A DNA stretch of 64,000 nucleotides, from contig NZ_NBOC01000001.1 in the NCBI RefSeq assembly GCF_002104455.1, positions 186,001 through 250,000 on the forward strand, read 5' to 3'. The DNA is from Colwellia chukchiensis. Lineage in GTDB: Bacteria; Pseudomonadota; Gammaproteobacteria; Enterobacterales; Alteromonadaceae. Below the pieces are notes generated by a model that did not search any database, was not told where the DNA came from, and was given only the letters and a program-made list of their open reading frames with translations. Positions 36,044 through 44,277 of this stretch are shown here, piece after piece (position 1 is the stretch's first letter; every line of letters begins with the position of its first letter). Made by a program: the position numbers and the translations under genes.

Positions 36044-36220
36044 TTATTCGTCATCGCCAGACCAAGTTAAATCTGTTCGCTCAACATAGACCATGCTGCC
36101 GCCAATTGAGTTAAGTGCTGCCTTTTTAAATTCTGCTTGTAATGAGCTGTCTTCACTTTCTTGTGTATTAGCTTGAACTTGTTTTTTCGGGGTGAAGTTA
36201 CCTTTTAATAAATTACTCAT
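36044..36220 (-). CDS. Hypothetical 58-aa peptide heading the radical SAM/Maf operon
   Basis: Not recognised. ATG to TAA frame of 58 codons, 20 bases before the DUF115 gene on the same strand. Composition: a basic N-terminus (MSNLLKGNFTPKKQ), a polar Gln/Asn/Glu/Ser middle, then AALNSIGGSMVYVERTDLTW and an acidic end (SGDDE). No signal peptide or membrane segment. Small peptides next to radical SAM enzymes can be modification substrates, and the GG before the C-terminal part recalls a leader junction. There is no peptidase or recognition-domain gene nearby, so this is only a possibility. Confidence 0.6.
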   Translation of the reverse strand: MSNLLKGNFTPKKQVQANTQESEDSSLQAEFKKAALNSIGGSMVYVERTDLTWSGDDE

Positions 36221-36342
36221 GACTCTACTCGCTTATAAAAGTTGCAAATGTTGTTGATTGCCTGTTGCTATGACTGTAGGCATTTAATCCGACTGAAGCA
36301 ATAACCAAGACAAAATTATTGCCACACTTACGCTTGTTGTAA

Positions 36343-36357
36343 GCATGAACCATGCCG
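36343..36357 (-). promoter_or_regulatory. Candidate sigma-54 promoter of the radical SAM/Maf operon
   Basis: On the minus strand CGGCAT-GGTTC-ATGC followed by TT. GG and GC are ten bases apart and the 3' part (TCATGCTT) is the same as in the flgO and flrB promoters. The first T of TGG is a C. The predicted start is about 110 bases before the 58-aa gene. Confidence 0.42.
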
Positions 36358-36451
36358 TTGTGTTACATAAAGGCTAAATCGCATCCGTTTACCTGTTTTG
36401 CCATATTGGCGGCAAAACGCGCTAAATCCTTGTAAGTAAAAGTCAATTATC

Positions 36452-36466
36452 TGACACCCAGTGTCA
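36452..36466. promoter_or_regulatory. Palindrome upstream of flrA, possible operator
   Basis: TGACAC-CCA-GTGTCA, a perfect six-base inverted repeat with three-base centre, 74 bases before the flrA start. No T run follows, so it is not a terminator. Could be a binding site for a dimeric repressor or for FlrA itself. Confidence 0.4.
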
Positions 36467-36540
36467 AATTATTGTTGATTAATCATAACAGCAAGTTAAT
36501 ATAAGCTTAATTTAGAATAATAATGGCTGATTAGAGCACT

Positions 36541-38040
36541 ATGTTAGGGCAAAAAATGCAAGCGCAAAAGCATATTTTGGTGGTTGATAACGACGCCGAA
36601 CGACGTCAACAGCTGGCAACAGTACTGGCATTTGTTGGTGAGCAATTTCAAGTGCTTTGTGAGGCCGAAATCGAACAGCACTTAGCCGAAACCCCTAATA
36701 TTTTGACGATAATTTTGTGTGGCGACATTTCGGCAAAATTACAAAACCTGATAAAAGCAAACCCCACCTACCCGTTTGTGTATCACGATATTTTAGATAA
36801 AAAGCAAGTTAATGGTTATGCCAATGTGATTGGTGAATTAACAACACCACTGAACTACGCGCAATTAACGCAATTGGTACATCACAGCCATCAATACCAT
36901 AATAATTTACCGAATAAGCGCGATATTACCCGTTCCAGCGCCTTATTTCGCTCTTTAGTTGGGGTAAGTGCACCGATGCAACAGGTGCGCTTTTTAATTG
37001 AGCAAGTGGCAAGTACAGCGGCCAACGTCTTGATTCTCGGTGAGTCAGGTACTGGTAAAGAAGTGGTGGCGCGCAATATTCACAATTTATCAGATCGCCG
37101 TAAAGGGCCATTTGTACCGGTAAACTGTGGTGCTATCCCAGCTGAGTTATTAGAAAGTGAGCTTTTTGGTCATGAAAAAGGCGCGTTTACGGGGGCTATA
37201 TCGATGCGCAAAGGCCGCTTTGAGTTGGCAGAAGGCGGTACTTTATTTCTCGATGAAATTGGAGACATGCCACAACCGATGCAAGTAAAGCTGCTGCGCG
37301 TGTTACAAGAGCGCACCTTTGAGCGCGTTGGTGGTGCTAAAAGCATTAAAGCGAACGTGAGAATTGTTGCCGCAACGCATCAGCATTTAGAGGAAATGAT
37401 CAAAAGTAATCAATTTCGTGAAGACCTTTACTATCGCCTTAATGTCTTTCCCATTGAAACGCCAGCATTGCGAGAGCGCAAAGAAGACATTCCATTATTA
37501 TTGCAAGAGCTATTAACCCGTTATTCTTCTGAACAAGGGCAGTCGGTGCGCTTTACCGAGCAAGCGATTGCTTCGCTACAAGAGCACCCTTGGCCAGGTA
37601 ATGTTCGCGAACTGTCAAACTTAATTGAACGCATGATCATCATGTATGGTGAGCAAGTGGTGAATGTTGGGCAGTTGCCGCTAAAGTATCAACACCTAGA
37701 TGTTGATGAACAGGCGATTGAGTACCCTGAAGAAATCCAAGAGCGTGAAGCCATTAATGAGTTGTTCGCCGGTTTTGATTATGACGATGAAGACGATACG
37801 CAAACCAACACAGAGCATGAGCTAACCACGTCAGCCACCAATAGTAATTCTGCAGTAGATATCCTGCCGCATCAAGGCTTGAACTTAAAAGAATACTTGG
37901 CAGAGCTTGAAGTTGCATTGATCACACAAGCCTTGCATAAAAATGATTGGGTTGTTGCTCGCTCGGCTGAGCTGTTAGGTATGCGTCGTACCACCTTGGT
38001 GGAAAAAATGCGTAAATATAATCTGCAAAAAGACGCTTGA
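36541..38040 (+). CDS. flrA: Flagellar master regulator FlrA (FleQ family)
   Basis: Sigma-54-dependent activator at the top of the polar flagellar hierarchy. It drives flrBC and fliE. The protein has 499 residues. Seen: an N-terminal FleQ domain (about 8-120) that is receiver-like but has no phosphorylatable Asp in the expected strand (TIILCGD), an AAA+ domain with Walker A GESGTGKE (167-174), GAFTGA (214-219, sigma-54 contact) and LFLDEIGD, and a C-terminal Fis-type helix-turn-helix ([20 protein letters not shown]). It is transcribed alone, with an upstream palindrome, and ends before the flrBC promoter. FlhG is expected to bind it as an anti-activator. Confidence 0.95.
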   Translation: MLGQKMQAQKHILVVDNDAERRQQLATVLAFVGEQFQVLCEAEIEQHLAETPNILTIILCGDISAKLQNLIKANPTYPFVYHDILDKKQVNGYANVIGELTTPLNYAQLTQLVHHSHQYHNNLPNKRDITRSSALFRSLVGVSAPMQQVRFLIEQVASTAANVLILGESGTGKEVVARNIHNLSDRRKGPFVPVNCGAIPAELLESELFGHEKGAFTGAISMRKGRFELAEGGTLFLDEIGDMPQPMQVKLLRVLQERTFERVGGAKSIKANVRIVAATHQHLEEMIKSNQFREDLYYRLNVFPIETPALRERKEDIPLLLQELLTRYSSEQGQSVRFTEQAIASLQEHPWPGNVRELSNLIERMIIMYGEQVVNVGQLPLKYQHLDVDEQAIEYPEEIQEREAINELFAGFDYDDEDDTQTNTEHELTTSATNSNSAVDILPHQGLNLKEYLAELEVALITQALHKNDWVVARSAELLGMRRTTLVEKMRKYNLQKDA

Positions 38041-38259
38041 TCAGTGCTTGTAAGCGTTAGCGCTAGCGGTGCTTTTTAGCGCATAAATGGCGATTGCTAT
38101 CGGTAAAAGTCACCCTTAGTTAGTGCGGTAGTTCGGGTTTAAGTGTGTTTAGCTAGCGTACTTTTTCAGTATTCAAACCACTGTTAGCCATTTTATTGAC
38201 AACCCATTGCTATGCCAATAAAACTACGTTAGTTGTTGATAATTAAAGCGTTAATTCTT

Positions 38260-38274
38260 TGGCATAGATCATGC
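38260..38274 (+). promoter_or_regulatory. Sigma-54 promoter of flrBC
   Basis: TGGCAT-AGATC-ATGC, GG and GC ten bases apart. The predicted start is about 27 bases before the flrB ATG at 38313. FlrA-dependent control of flrBC is established in Vibrio. The ATG within the -12 box is not a start codon. Confidence 0.78.
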
Positions 38275-38312
38275 TTCATCTGAGTGTACTATTTGATTCA
38301 GGTGGATTTATT

Positions 38313-39521
38313 ATGGCTTTTGCCTTTTCGACAGCAAATAACGCTTATTCAGCTAACCCCATTCGCAATGCCGACGTTAGTGCTTTTGCGCGTGTAACCC
38401 TACCACCTGAGCAAAGCCAAGCGTTAGCACAAGAAAATTTCGCAGGTGAACTGGCTTTATTGCGCCAACAAAATCAACAGCTTCAGCACGTTATCGATGT
38501 TATGCCAACGGGCATGATCATGCTCAATGGTGATGGCATAGTGGTAAAAATGAATAACACCGCCCAGCAGCTGTTAGACGAACCTATTTTAGGACAAGCT
38601 TGGTTTGATGTTATTAAACGTTCTTTTAAACCCAGAGCCGACGATTGGCATGAAGTTTCGTTAAATGACGGACGCCGAGTTAAGTTGGAAATCACCGCCT
38701 TAGGTGAGCAACCAGGGCAGTTGATCATGATCACAGACCTGACCGAAACGCGTTTATTACAAGACAAGCTCAGCCAACTGCAACGGTTATCGTCGTTAGG
38801 GCGTATGGTGTCAAAGCTGGCCCATCAAATTCGCACCCCTCTTTCTGCTGCGATGTTGTATGGCGCCAACTTGCGCAATCAAAAATTGGCTCATAACGCG
38901 CGCGAAAATTTTCAAGATAAACTCATGCTGCGTTTGCATGACTTAGAGCAACAAGTAAACGATATGTTGTTGTTTGCAAAAAGTGGTCAACAAGCCGTTG
39001 TTGAACCGGTGAATATTAATCATCTGATCACCCAAGCCAAGCAGGCCATTGAAGCCCAAGTTAGCCAAGCGAATGCGCAAGTAAATTTACATTTTTGTCA
39101 GCAAGACTGTGAAGTTTTGGGAAATGCCAATGCCTTGTCTGGGGCAATTCAAAACTTAATTCACAACAGTTTATCGGTGATCAAAGCCGATGCCATTATT
39201 GATATTAGCGCTTATTGTCGAGCCGACTTTACCTATATCAGTGTCCGCGATAATGGCCCAGGTATATCATCAGAGCTAGCCGATAAAATATTCGAACCAT
39301 TTTATACCTCCAGAAGCCAAGGTACCGGCTTAGGTTTGGCAGTTGTTAAATCTGTTACCAATGCCCACCAAGGCGAAGTAAGCTTGCTAAGCAAGCCAGG
39401 CGAAGGGGCACATTTTTGTATCAAGATACCTAAGCTATGCACTAACAAGGCAGAGCAAAAAAACACCATCAATGAAAACGACGCAATGTTGTCTAAGGAG
39501 TTCACTAATGAGCACAAGTAA
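38313..39521 (+). CDS. flrB: Flagellar sensor histidine kinase FlrB
   Basis: Cytoplasmic histidine kinase that phosphorylates FlrC. The protein has 402 residues from the ATG at 38313, which follows AGGTGG by seven bases. An earlier in-frame ATG (38271) lies in the promoter -12 box. Seen: a PAS domain about 50-145 (MPTGMIMLNGDGIVVKMNNT), HisKA with phospho-acceptor His171 in LAHQIRTPLSAA, and a HATPase with NLIHNSL (N281), DNGPGISSE and GTGLGLAVV. No membrane segments. It overlaps flrC by 14 bases. Confidence 0.95.
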   Translation: MAFAFSTANNAYSANPIRNADVSAFARVTLPPEQSQALAQENFAGELALLRQQNQQLQHVIDVMPTGMIMLNGDGIVVKMNNTAQQLLDEPILGQAWFDVIKRSFKPRADDWHEVSLNDGRRVKLEITALGEQPGQLIMITDLTETRLLQDKLSQLQRLSSLGRMVSKLAHQIRTPLSAAMLYGANLRNQKLAHNARENFQDKLMLRLHDLEQQVNDMLLFAKSGQQAVVEPVNINHLITQAKQAIEAQVSQANAQVNLHFCQQDCEVLGNANALSGAIQNLIHNSLSVIKADAIIDISAYCRADFTYISVRDNGPGISSELADKIFEPFYTSRSQGTGLGLAVVKSVTNAHQGEVSLLSKPGEGAHFCIKIPKLCTNKAEQKNTINENDAMLSKEFTNEHK

Positions 39522-40848
39522 AATCATGGTAGTCGAAGATGATGCTGGGCTTAGAGAGGCACTTGTAGATACCATATTGTTAGCGGGCTACCAATGCCTA
39601 GCGGTTGATTCAGGTGAGGAAGCGCTGCTCAAGTTAAAGTCCCATAACATCGACCTAGTGGTCAGTGATGTGCAAATGGGGGAGATGTCTGGCTTGACCT
39701 TACTGAAAAGTATCGTCAGTAATTACCCTAAATTGCCGGTATTAATTATGACCGCCTATGGCACCATAGATGATGCAGTACAAGCCATGCAAGACGGTGC
39801 CTGTAACTATATGGCCAAGCCATTCGCTCCTGAAGTTCTTTTAAACATGGTTAACCAATATGTGCCACAAAAAACCGCACAAAGTGGCGATCCAGTTGTT
39901 GCCGACAGCAAAAGTTTAGAACTGCTTAACTTAGCGAAAAAAGTTGCGGCAACAGAAGCTTCGGTAATGGTACTGGGCCCAAGTGGCTCAGGTAAGGAAG
40001 TGCTCGCTCAGTATATTCATAATCATTCAAGCCGAGATCAAGCCCCATTCGTCGCGATCAACTGCGCTGCTATACCTGAAAATATGCTAGAAGCTACCTT
40101 ATTTGGTTATGAAAAAGGGGCTTTTACTGGCGCTATTCAAGCCAGCCCAGGTAAATTTGAACAAGCGCAAGGTGGCACCATATTACTGGATGAAATCACG
40201 GAAATGGATTTAGGCCTACAGGCTAAAATTTTACGGGTATTGCAAGAGCGCGAAGTTGAGCGTATTGGTGGTCGTAAAACCATCAGTTTAAATGTGCGGG
40301 TGATTGCCACTAGTAACCGCGACCTAAAAGAGGCAGTACAAGAAGGCGTGTTTAGAGAAGACTTATACTATCGATTAAATGTTTTTCCGCTGACTTGGTT
40401 GCCACTTAAGCAACGCCGAGATGATATTTTGCCGTTGGCAAAACATTTAATCGCAAGAAACTGTCAAAAAGAGGGGAATAGTATTCCTGAGTTTACCGCG
40501 GCAGCGCGTAGCAAATTATTAGCGTATGACTGGCCGGGTAATGTTCGCGAACTAGACAATGTTATTCAGCGGGCTTTGATATTGCAAAGTGATCGCTGTA
40601 TCGATGCCAATGACTTGCTAATTGATAACTTTGATACCGCGCAATTACCGAGCGAAACGGAAGTAAGCGAAAAAGCCGATAAACTGGGCAGCGAATTAAA
40701 GTTACAAGAACATCAAATTATTTTAGATACCTTACAAGCTTGTCGAGGTAGCCGCAAAGATGTCGCTGAACGTTTAGGCATCAGCCCACGCACCTTACGC
40801 TATAAAATTGCTCGGATGCGAGATAGTGGCATTCAAATACCGCTATAA
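39508..40848 (+). CDS. flrC: Flagellar response regulator FlrC (sigma-54 activator)
   Basis: When phosphorylated, it activates sigma-54 promoters of the hook and basal-body genes and of the first flagellin. The protein has 446 residues from ATG 39508 (AAGGAG seven bases upstream); a longer frame inside flrB is rejected. Seen: receiver with Asp11/Asp12 and phospho-acceptor Asp54 in VVSDVQMGEMS, AAA+ with GPSGSGKE (157-164), GAFTGA (204-209) and ILLDEITEM, and a C-terminal Fis-type HTH (SRKDVAERLGISPRTLRYKI). Confidence 0.96.
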   Translation: MSTSKIMVVEDDAGLREALVDTILLAGYQCLAVDSGEEALLKLKSHNIDLVVSDVQMGEMSGLTLLKSIVSNYPKLPVLIMTAYGTIDDAVQAMQDGACNYMAKPFAPEVLLNMVNQYVPQKTAQSGDPVVADSKSLELLNLAKKVAATEASVMVLGPSGSGKEVLAQYIHNHSSRDQAPFVAINCAAIPENMLEATLFGYEKGAFTGAIQASPGKFEQAQGGTILLDEITEMDLGLQAKILRVLQEREVERIGGRKTISLNVRVIATSNRDLKEAVQEGVFREDLYYRLNVFPLTWLPLKQRRDDILPLAKHLIARNCQKEGNSIPEFTAAARSKLLAYDWPGNVRELDNVIQRALILQSDRCIDANDLLIDNFDTAQLPSETEVSEKADKLGSELKLQEHQIILDTLQACRGSRKDVAERLGISPRTLRYKIARMRDSGIQIPL

Positions 40849-40890
40849 CAAGCGTGTAATACGACTCCGTCATTACAGCTCATGACTACT

Positions 40891-40924
40891 AAAAGCAACT
40901 TTTCTAAGTTGCTTTTATGCTTTT
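40891..40924 (+). terminator. Rho-independent terminator after flrBC
   Basis: Eleven-base perfect stem AAAAGCAACTT / AAGTTGCTTTT with TTCT loop and T-rich tail. It isolates flrBC from the fliE operon. Confidence 0.9.
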
Positions 40925-40987
40925 AAACCCATGTAATGTATTGATTTGTATGGCATAAAGATGATTGTGCTGCAGGGGTTTTGTTCT

Positions 40988-41002
40988 TGGCATTATGTTT
41001 GC
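40988..41002 (+). promoter_or_regulatory. Sigma-54 promoter of the fliE operon
   Basis: TGGCAT-TATGT-TTGC, GG and GC ten bases apart, with the standard TTGC -12 box. The predicted start is about 40 bases before the fliE ATG. It fits FlrA-dependent class II control known from Vibrio. Confidence 0.87.
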
Positions 41003-41054
41003 TTTAATCTTGTTAATTACTCAGTAACAAGAAATTGACACAAGTGAGTTAGCC

Positions 41055-41399
41055 ATGGATATTAAAACCAACTCTTTATATGCTCAAATGCAAAGTATGT
41101 CGCTACAAGCCACAGGTAATCGCTTAGCCATTGGTGATGAAAGCGCGATGGCGAGTCCCGCAATCAATAAAGCCAGTGGCGACTTTGGTAGCCTACTCAA
41201 AGATGCCATCGCCAATGTTAACGAGCTACAACAAGATGTCGGTGCTAAACGAACCGCCTTTGAAATGGGCGATCGCAATGTCACGCTTGCCGATACTATG
41301 ATCGCCGCCTCAAAGGCAGGCATTGCTTTTGATGCCACAGTACAAGTACGCAATAAATTTGTAGAAGCATATAAAGAAATCATGAGTATGCCTGTGTAG
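41055..41399 (+). CDS. fliE: Flagellar MS ring-rod junction protein FliE
   Basis: Joins the MS ring to the rod and is exported first. The protein has 114 residues. Seen: FGSLLKDAIANVNELQQD in the middle and the conserved C-terminal TLADTMIAASKAGIAFDA, VRNKFVEAYKEIMSMPV. First gene of the long fliE-led cluster, behind its own sigma-54 promoter and 73 bases before fliF. Confidence 0.96.
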   Translation: MDIKTNSLYAQMQSMSLQATGNRLAIGDESAMASPAINKASGDFGSLLKDAIANVNELQQDVGAKRTAFEMGDRNVTLADTMIAASKAGIAFDATVQVRNKFVEAYKEIMSMPV

Positions 41400-41472
41400 C
41401 AGCTTAGTAAGCTGAGCAAACTAAGCAGAGATGATAATTAATACAACACAGTAGTTAGGCGGAGAAGTAAAA

Positions 41473-43197
41473 GTGGCAGATTCAACAGACAATACAAGCA
41501 TAGCACTAGCCGAAGGCAATAATGACCTTGTGGCAAGTGACGGCGATGATGGTGTTGTTGGTGAACAAAAGTCTGGTTTTGCCGGCGCGTTAGGCAATGT
41601 CGACTTTCTACGCCAAATTACCATAGTCATGGCCCTAGCTATTTGTTTAGCTATCGCTATCTTTGTTATCTTGTGGGCGAACCAACCTGAATATCGCTTC
41701 TTAACAAAATTACCCACAGAGCAGTTGATCACCACTATGGACTTTCTTGACGCTAATAAAGTTAAGTACCGTCAAGAAAACAACACCATCTCAGTACAAA
41801 GTGATGAATATCAAAAGGTTAAATTATTGTTAGCCCGTGAAGGCTTAAATGAAGGGCCGTCAGAAGGCAGTGAAATTTTAATGCAAGATATGGGCTTTGG
41901 TGTGAGCCAGCGGCTTGAAAGTGAACGCTTAAAGCATTCACGAGAGCAGCAACTTGCCCGTACCATCGAAGAATTGCAATCCATCACCCGAGCGCGCGTT
42001 TTATTAGCCATTCCACGGGACAATATTTTTGCTAAGCGTGTTAAAAACCCATCGGCTACTGTCGTAGTTACCTTACGTCGTGGTCGTTTATTATCCGAAG
42101 AAGAAGTGGACTCTGTAGTGGATATTGTTGGCTCAGCGGTGCAAGGGTTAACACCCAGTAGAGTAACAGTGACAGATCAAAACGGCCGGTTACTAAACTC
42201 TGGCTCACAAGACTCAGTATCATCACGTTCGCGTAAAGAGTTTGAAATCGAGCAAAAACGTGAAAAAGAGTACATGGATAAAATAGACTCTATTTTAATC
42301 CCTGTGGTTGGTTTAGGTAATTACACCGCACAAGTTGATGTGGCGATGGACTTTACTAATACTGAAGAAACGCAACGTCGCTACAACCCCGACTTACCAG
42401 CACTGCGCAGTGAAATGAAAGTGGAAGATAACACCATTGGCGGCTTGCTCGGCGGTATCCCTGGCGCGTTAAGCAACCAACCTCCGCTTGATAGCAATAT
42501 TCCTGAAAACGCCAGTGCCAGTAACAGTCAGCAAGCCATGCCGGGCCGTAAGCTGACGGAGTCAACGCGTAACTATGAGCTTGATGAGGCCATCAGCTAC
42601 ACCAAACAACAAACCGGTGTTATTCGTCGCATCAGTGTTTCTGTGGCTCTAGACTACTTACCGCAAGCTAATGCCGAAGGCGAAGTGATACCGACACCAC
42701 GCTCGGTGCAAGAGTTAGCCAATATTCGCCGTTTACTGCAAGGTAGTATCGGCTTTGACTTGCAACGAGGCGACTCGCTTGACGTAGTTACCTTGCCGTT
42801 TTCACGCCCTGACGTGATAGCAGCAGAACAACTACCTATTTGGCAAGAGCCTTGGTTTTTAAAGCTGACCAAGCTGATTCTTGGCGCCTTGGTGATTATT
42901 GTTTTGATATTGGCTGTAGTTCGCCCGATGCTGAAACGCCTTATTTACCCAGATCAAACCCCGAGTGATTACGGTGAAAAATCTTTGGATAGTCACATTG
43001 ATTTGGGCGATGAGACCATGGATATGTTAACATCAGATTTCGATGCCGGCGCTGTAGGCTTTGCCCCAGATGGCAGTTTACAATTACCGGATTTACACCG
43101 CGATGAAGACGTCTTAAAAGCCGTTAGAGCCTTAGTGGCGAATGAACCAGAGCTATCATCGCAAGTAGTTAAAAGTTGGTTGAACGAAGATGAGTGA
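41473..43197 (+). CDS. fliF: Flagellar MS-ring protein FliF
   Basis: Inner-membrane ring that nucleates the motor and export apparatus. The protein has 574 residues. Seen: first membrane helix about 50-72 (ITIVMALAICLAIAIFVIL), YscJ-type ring-building motifs in the periplasmic part (LARTIEELQSITRARVLLAI), second membrane helix about 467-487 (LILGALVIIVLILAVV), and a C-terminal FliG-binding tail (VRALVANEPELSSQVVKSWL). GTG start with GGAG eight bases upstream. It overlaps fliG by eight bases. Confidence 0.97.
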   Translation: MADSTDNTSIALAEGNNDLVASDGDDGVVGEQKSGFAGALGNVDFLRQITIVMALAICLAIAIFVILWANQPEYRFLTKLPTEQLITTMDFLDANKVKYRQENNTISVQSDEYQKVKLLLAREGLNEGPSEGSEILMQDMGFGVSQRLESERLKHSREQQLARTIEELQSITRARVLLAIPRDNIFAKRVKNPSATVVVTLRRGRLLSEEEVDSVVDIVGSAVQGLTPSRVTVTDQNGRLLNSGSQDSVSSRSRKEFEIEQKREKEYMDKIDSILIPVVGLGNYTAQVDVAMDFTNTEETQRRYNPDLPALRSEMKVEDNTIGGLLGGIPGALSNQPPLDSNIPENASASNSQQAMPGRKLTESTRNYELDEAISYTKQQTGVIRRISVSVALDYLPQANAEGEVIPTPRSVQELANIRRLLQGSIGFDLQRGDSLDVVTLPFSRPDVIAAEQLPIWQEPWFLKLTKLILGALVIIVLILAVVRPMLKRLIYPDQTPSDYGEKSLDSHIDLGDETMDMLTSDFDAGAVGFAPDGSLQLPDLHRDEDVLKAVRALVANEPELSSQVVKSWLNEDE

Positions 43198-44242
43198 TGA
43201 AAATCAAGAGTTAGCGACCCAGCAACCGGCTGGCTTTGACGTCAATAAACTCGATGGCGGTGAAAAAGCGGCGATTTTACTGTTGAGTTTATCGGAAGAA
43301 GATGCCGCGCAAATCCTAAAGCACTTAGAACCAAAACAAGTGCAGAAAGTCGGCATGATTATGGCGGGTATGGAAGACTTTACCCAACAAAAAATAACCG
43401 CTGTCCATAAGTTATTTATTGACGAAATTCAAAACTTTTCCACCATAGGCTTTCAAAGTGAAGAGTTTGTTCGTAAAGCCTTAACCGCAGCGTTAGGTGA
43501 AGACAAAGCCGGCAACCTAATCGATCAAATTGTCATGGGCGGCGGTGCAAAAGGTCTCGACTCATTGAAATGGATGGACTCGAAACAGGTTGCCAACATT
43601 ATTCGCAATGAGCATCCACAAATTCAAACCATAGTACTGTCATATCTAGAGCCAGAGCAATCCGCAGAGATCATGACCCAGTTTGCTGATAAAGTGCGCT
43701 TAGATCTCATGATGCGTATCGCTAACCTAGAAGAAGTGCAACCGGCCGCATTACAAGAATTAAATGAAATTATGGAGAAACAGTTTGCTGGTCAAGCGGG
43801 TGCACAAGCGGCGAAAATGGGCGGCTTAAAAGCGGCTGCTGATATTATGAACTACCTAGAGACGAATGTTGAAGGGGTATTGATGGACTCAATTCGCGAG
43901 CATGACGAAGAAATGAGCCAGCAAATTCAAGACTTAATGTTTGTCTTTGAAAACCTCGCCGATGTTGATGACCGTGGTATTCAAGCCATTTTACGCGAAG
44001 TGCAGCAAGATGCGCTGATGAAAGCCATTAAGGGCACAGATGAAGCGTTGCGAGAAAAAATCATGTCCAATATGTCAAAACGCGCTGCAGAAATGTTAGC
44101 AGATGACCTTGAAGCTATGGGGCCGGTGCGTATCAGTGAAGTTGAAGCGGCGCAAAAAGAAATTTTATCCGTTGCCCGTCGATTATCAGATGCCGGTGAA
44201 ATTATGCTTGGTGGCGGTGGTGGTGGCGATGAATTCTTATAA
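43190..44242 (+). CDS. fliG: Flagellar rotor switch protein FliG
   Basis: C-ring protein that interacts with FliF, FliM and the stator. The protein has 350 residues, close to the usual 330-350. Seen: FliF-binding N-domain (LDGGEKAAILLLSLSEEDAA), middle domain with the EHPQIQTIVLSYLEPE motif, and C-terminal torque domain with charged residues (DDRGIQAILREVQQD, KAIKGTDEALREKIMSNMSK). It ends in an unusual Gly run (LGGGGGGDEFL), a variant of the usual Gly-rich tail. Confidence 0.97.
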   Translation: MSDENQELATQQPAGFDVNKLDGGEKAAILLLSLSEEDAAQILKHLEPKQVQKVGMIMAGMEDFTQQKITAVHKLFIDEIQNFSTIGFQSEEFVRKALTAALGEDKAGNLIDQIVMGGGAKGLDSLKWMDSKQVANIIRNEHPQIQTIVLSYLEPEQSAEIMTQFADKVRLDLMMRIANLEEVQPAALQELNEIMEKQFAGQAGAQAAKMGGLKAAADIMNYLETNVEGVLMDSIREHDEEMSQQIQDLMFVFENLADVDDRGIQAILREVQQDALMKAIKGTDEALREKIMSNMSKRAAEMLADDLEAMGPVRISEVEAAQKEILSVARRLSDAGEIMLGGGGGGDEFL

Positions 44243-44277
44243 GTCACAGCTAGGCACTCACACAGGCAGCGCACGCT

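Larger units (their letters stand above)
36221..36540. other. Divergent intergenic region between the radical SAM operon and flrA
   Basis: 320 bases. Contains a sigma-54-like element directed at the minus-strand operon (36343-36357) and a 15-base palindrome (36452-36466) about 75 bases before flrA. No further gene was seen. Confidence 0.7.
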
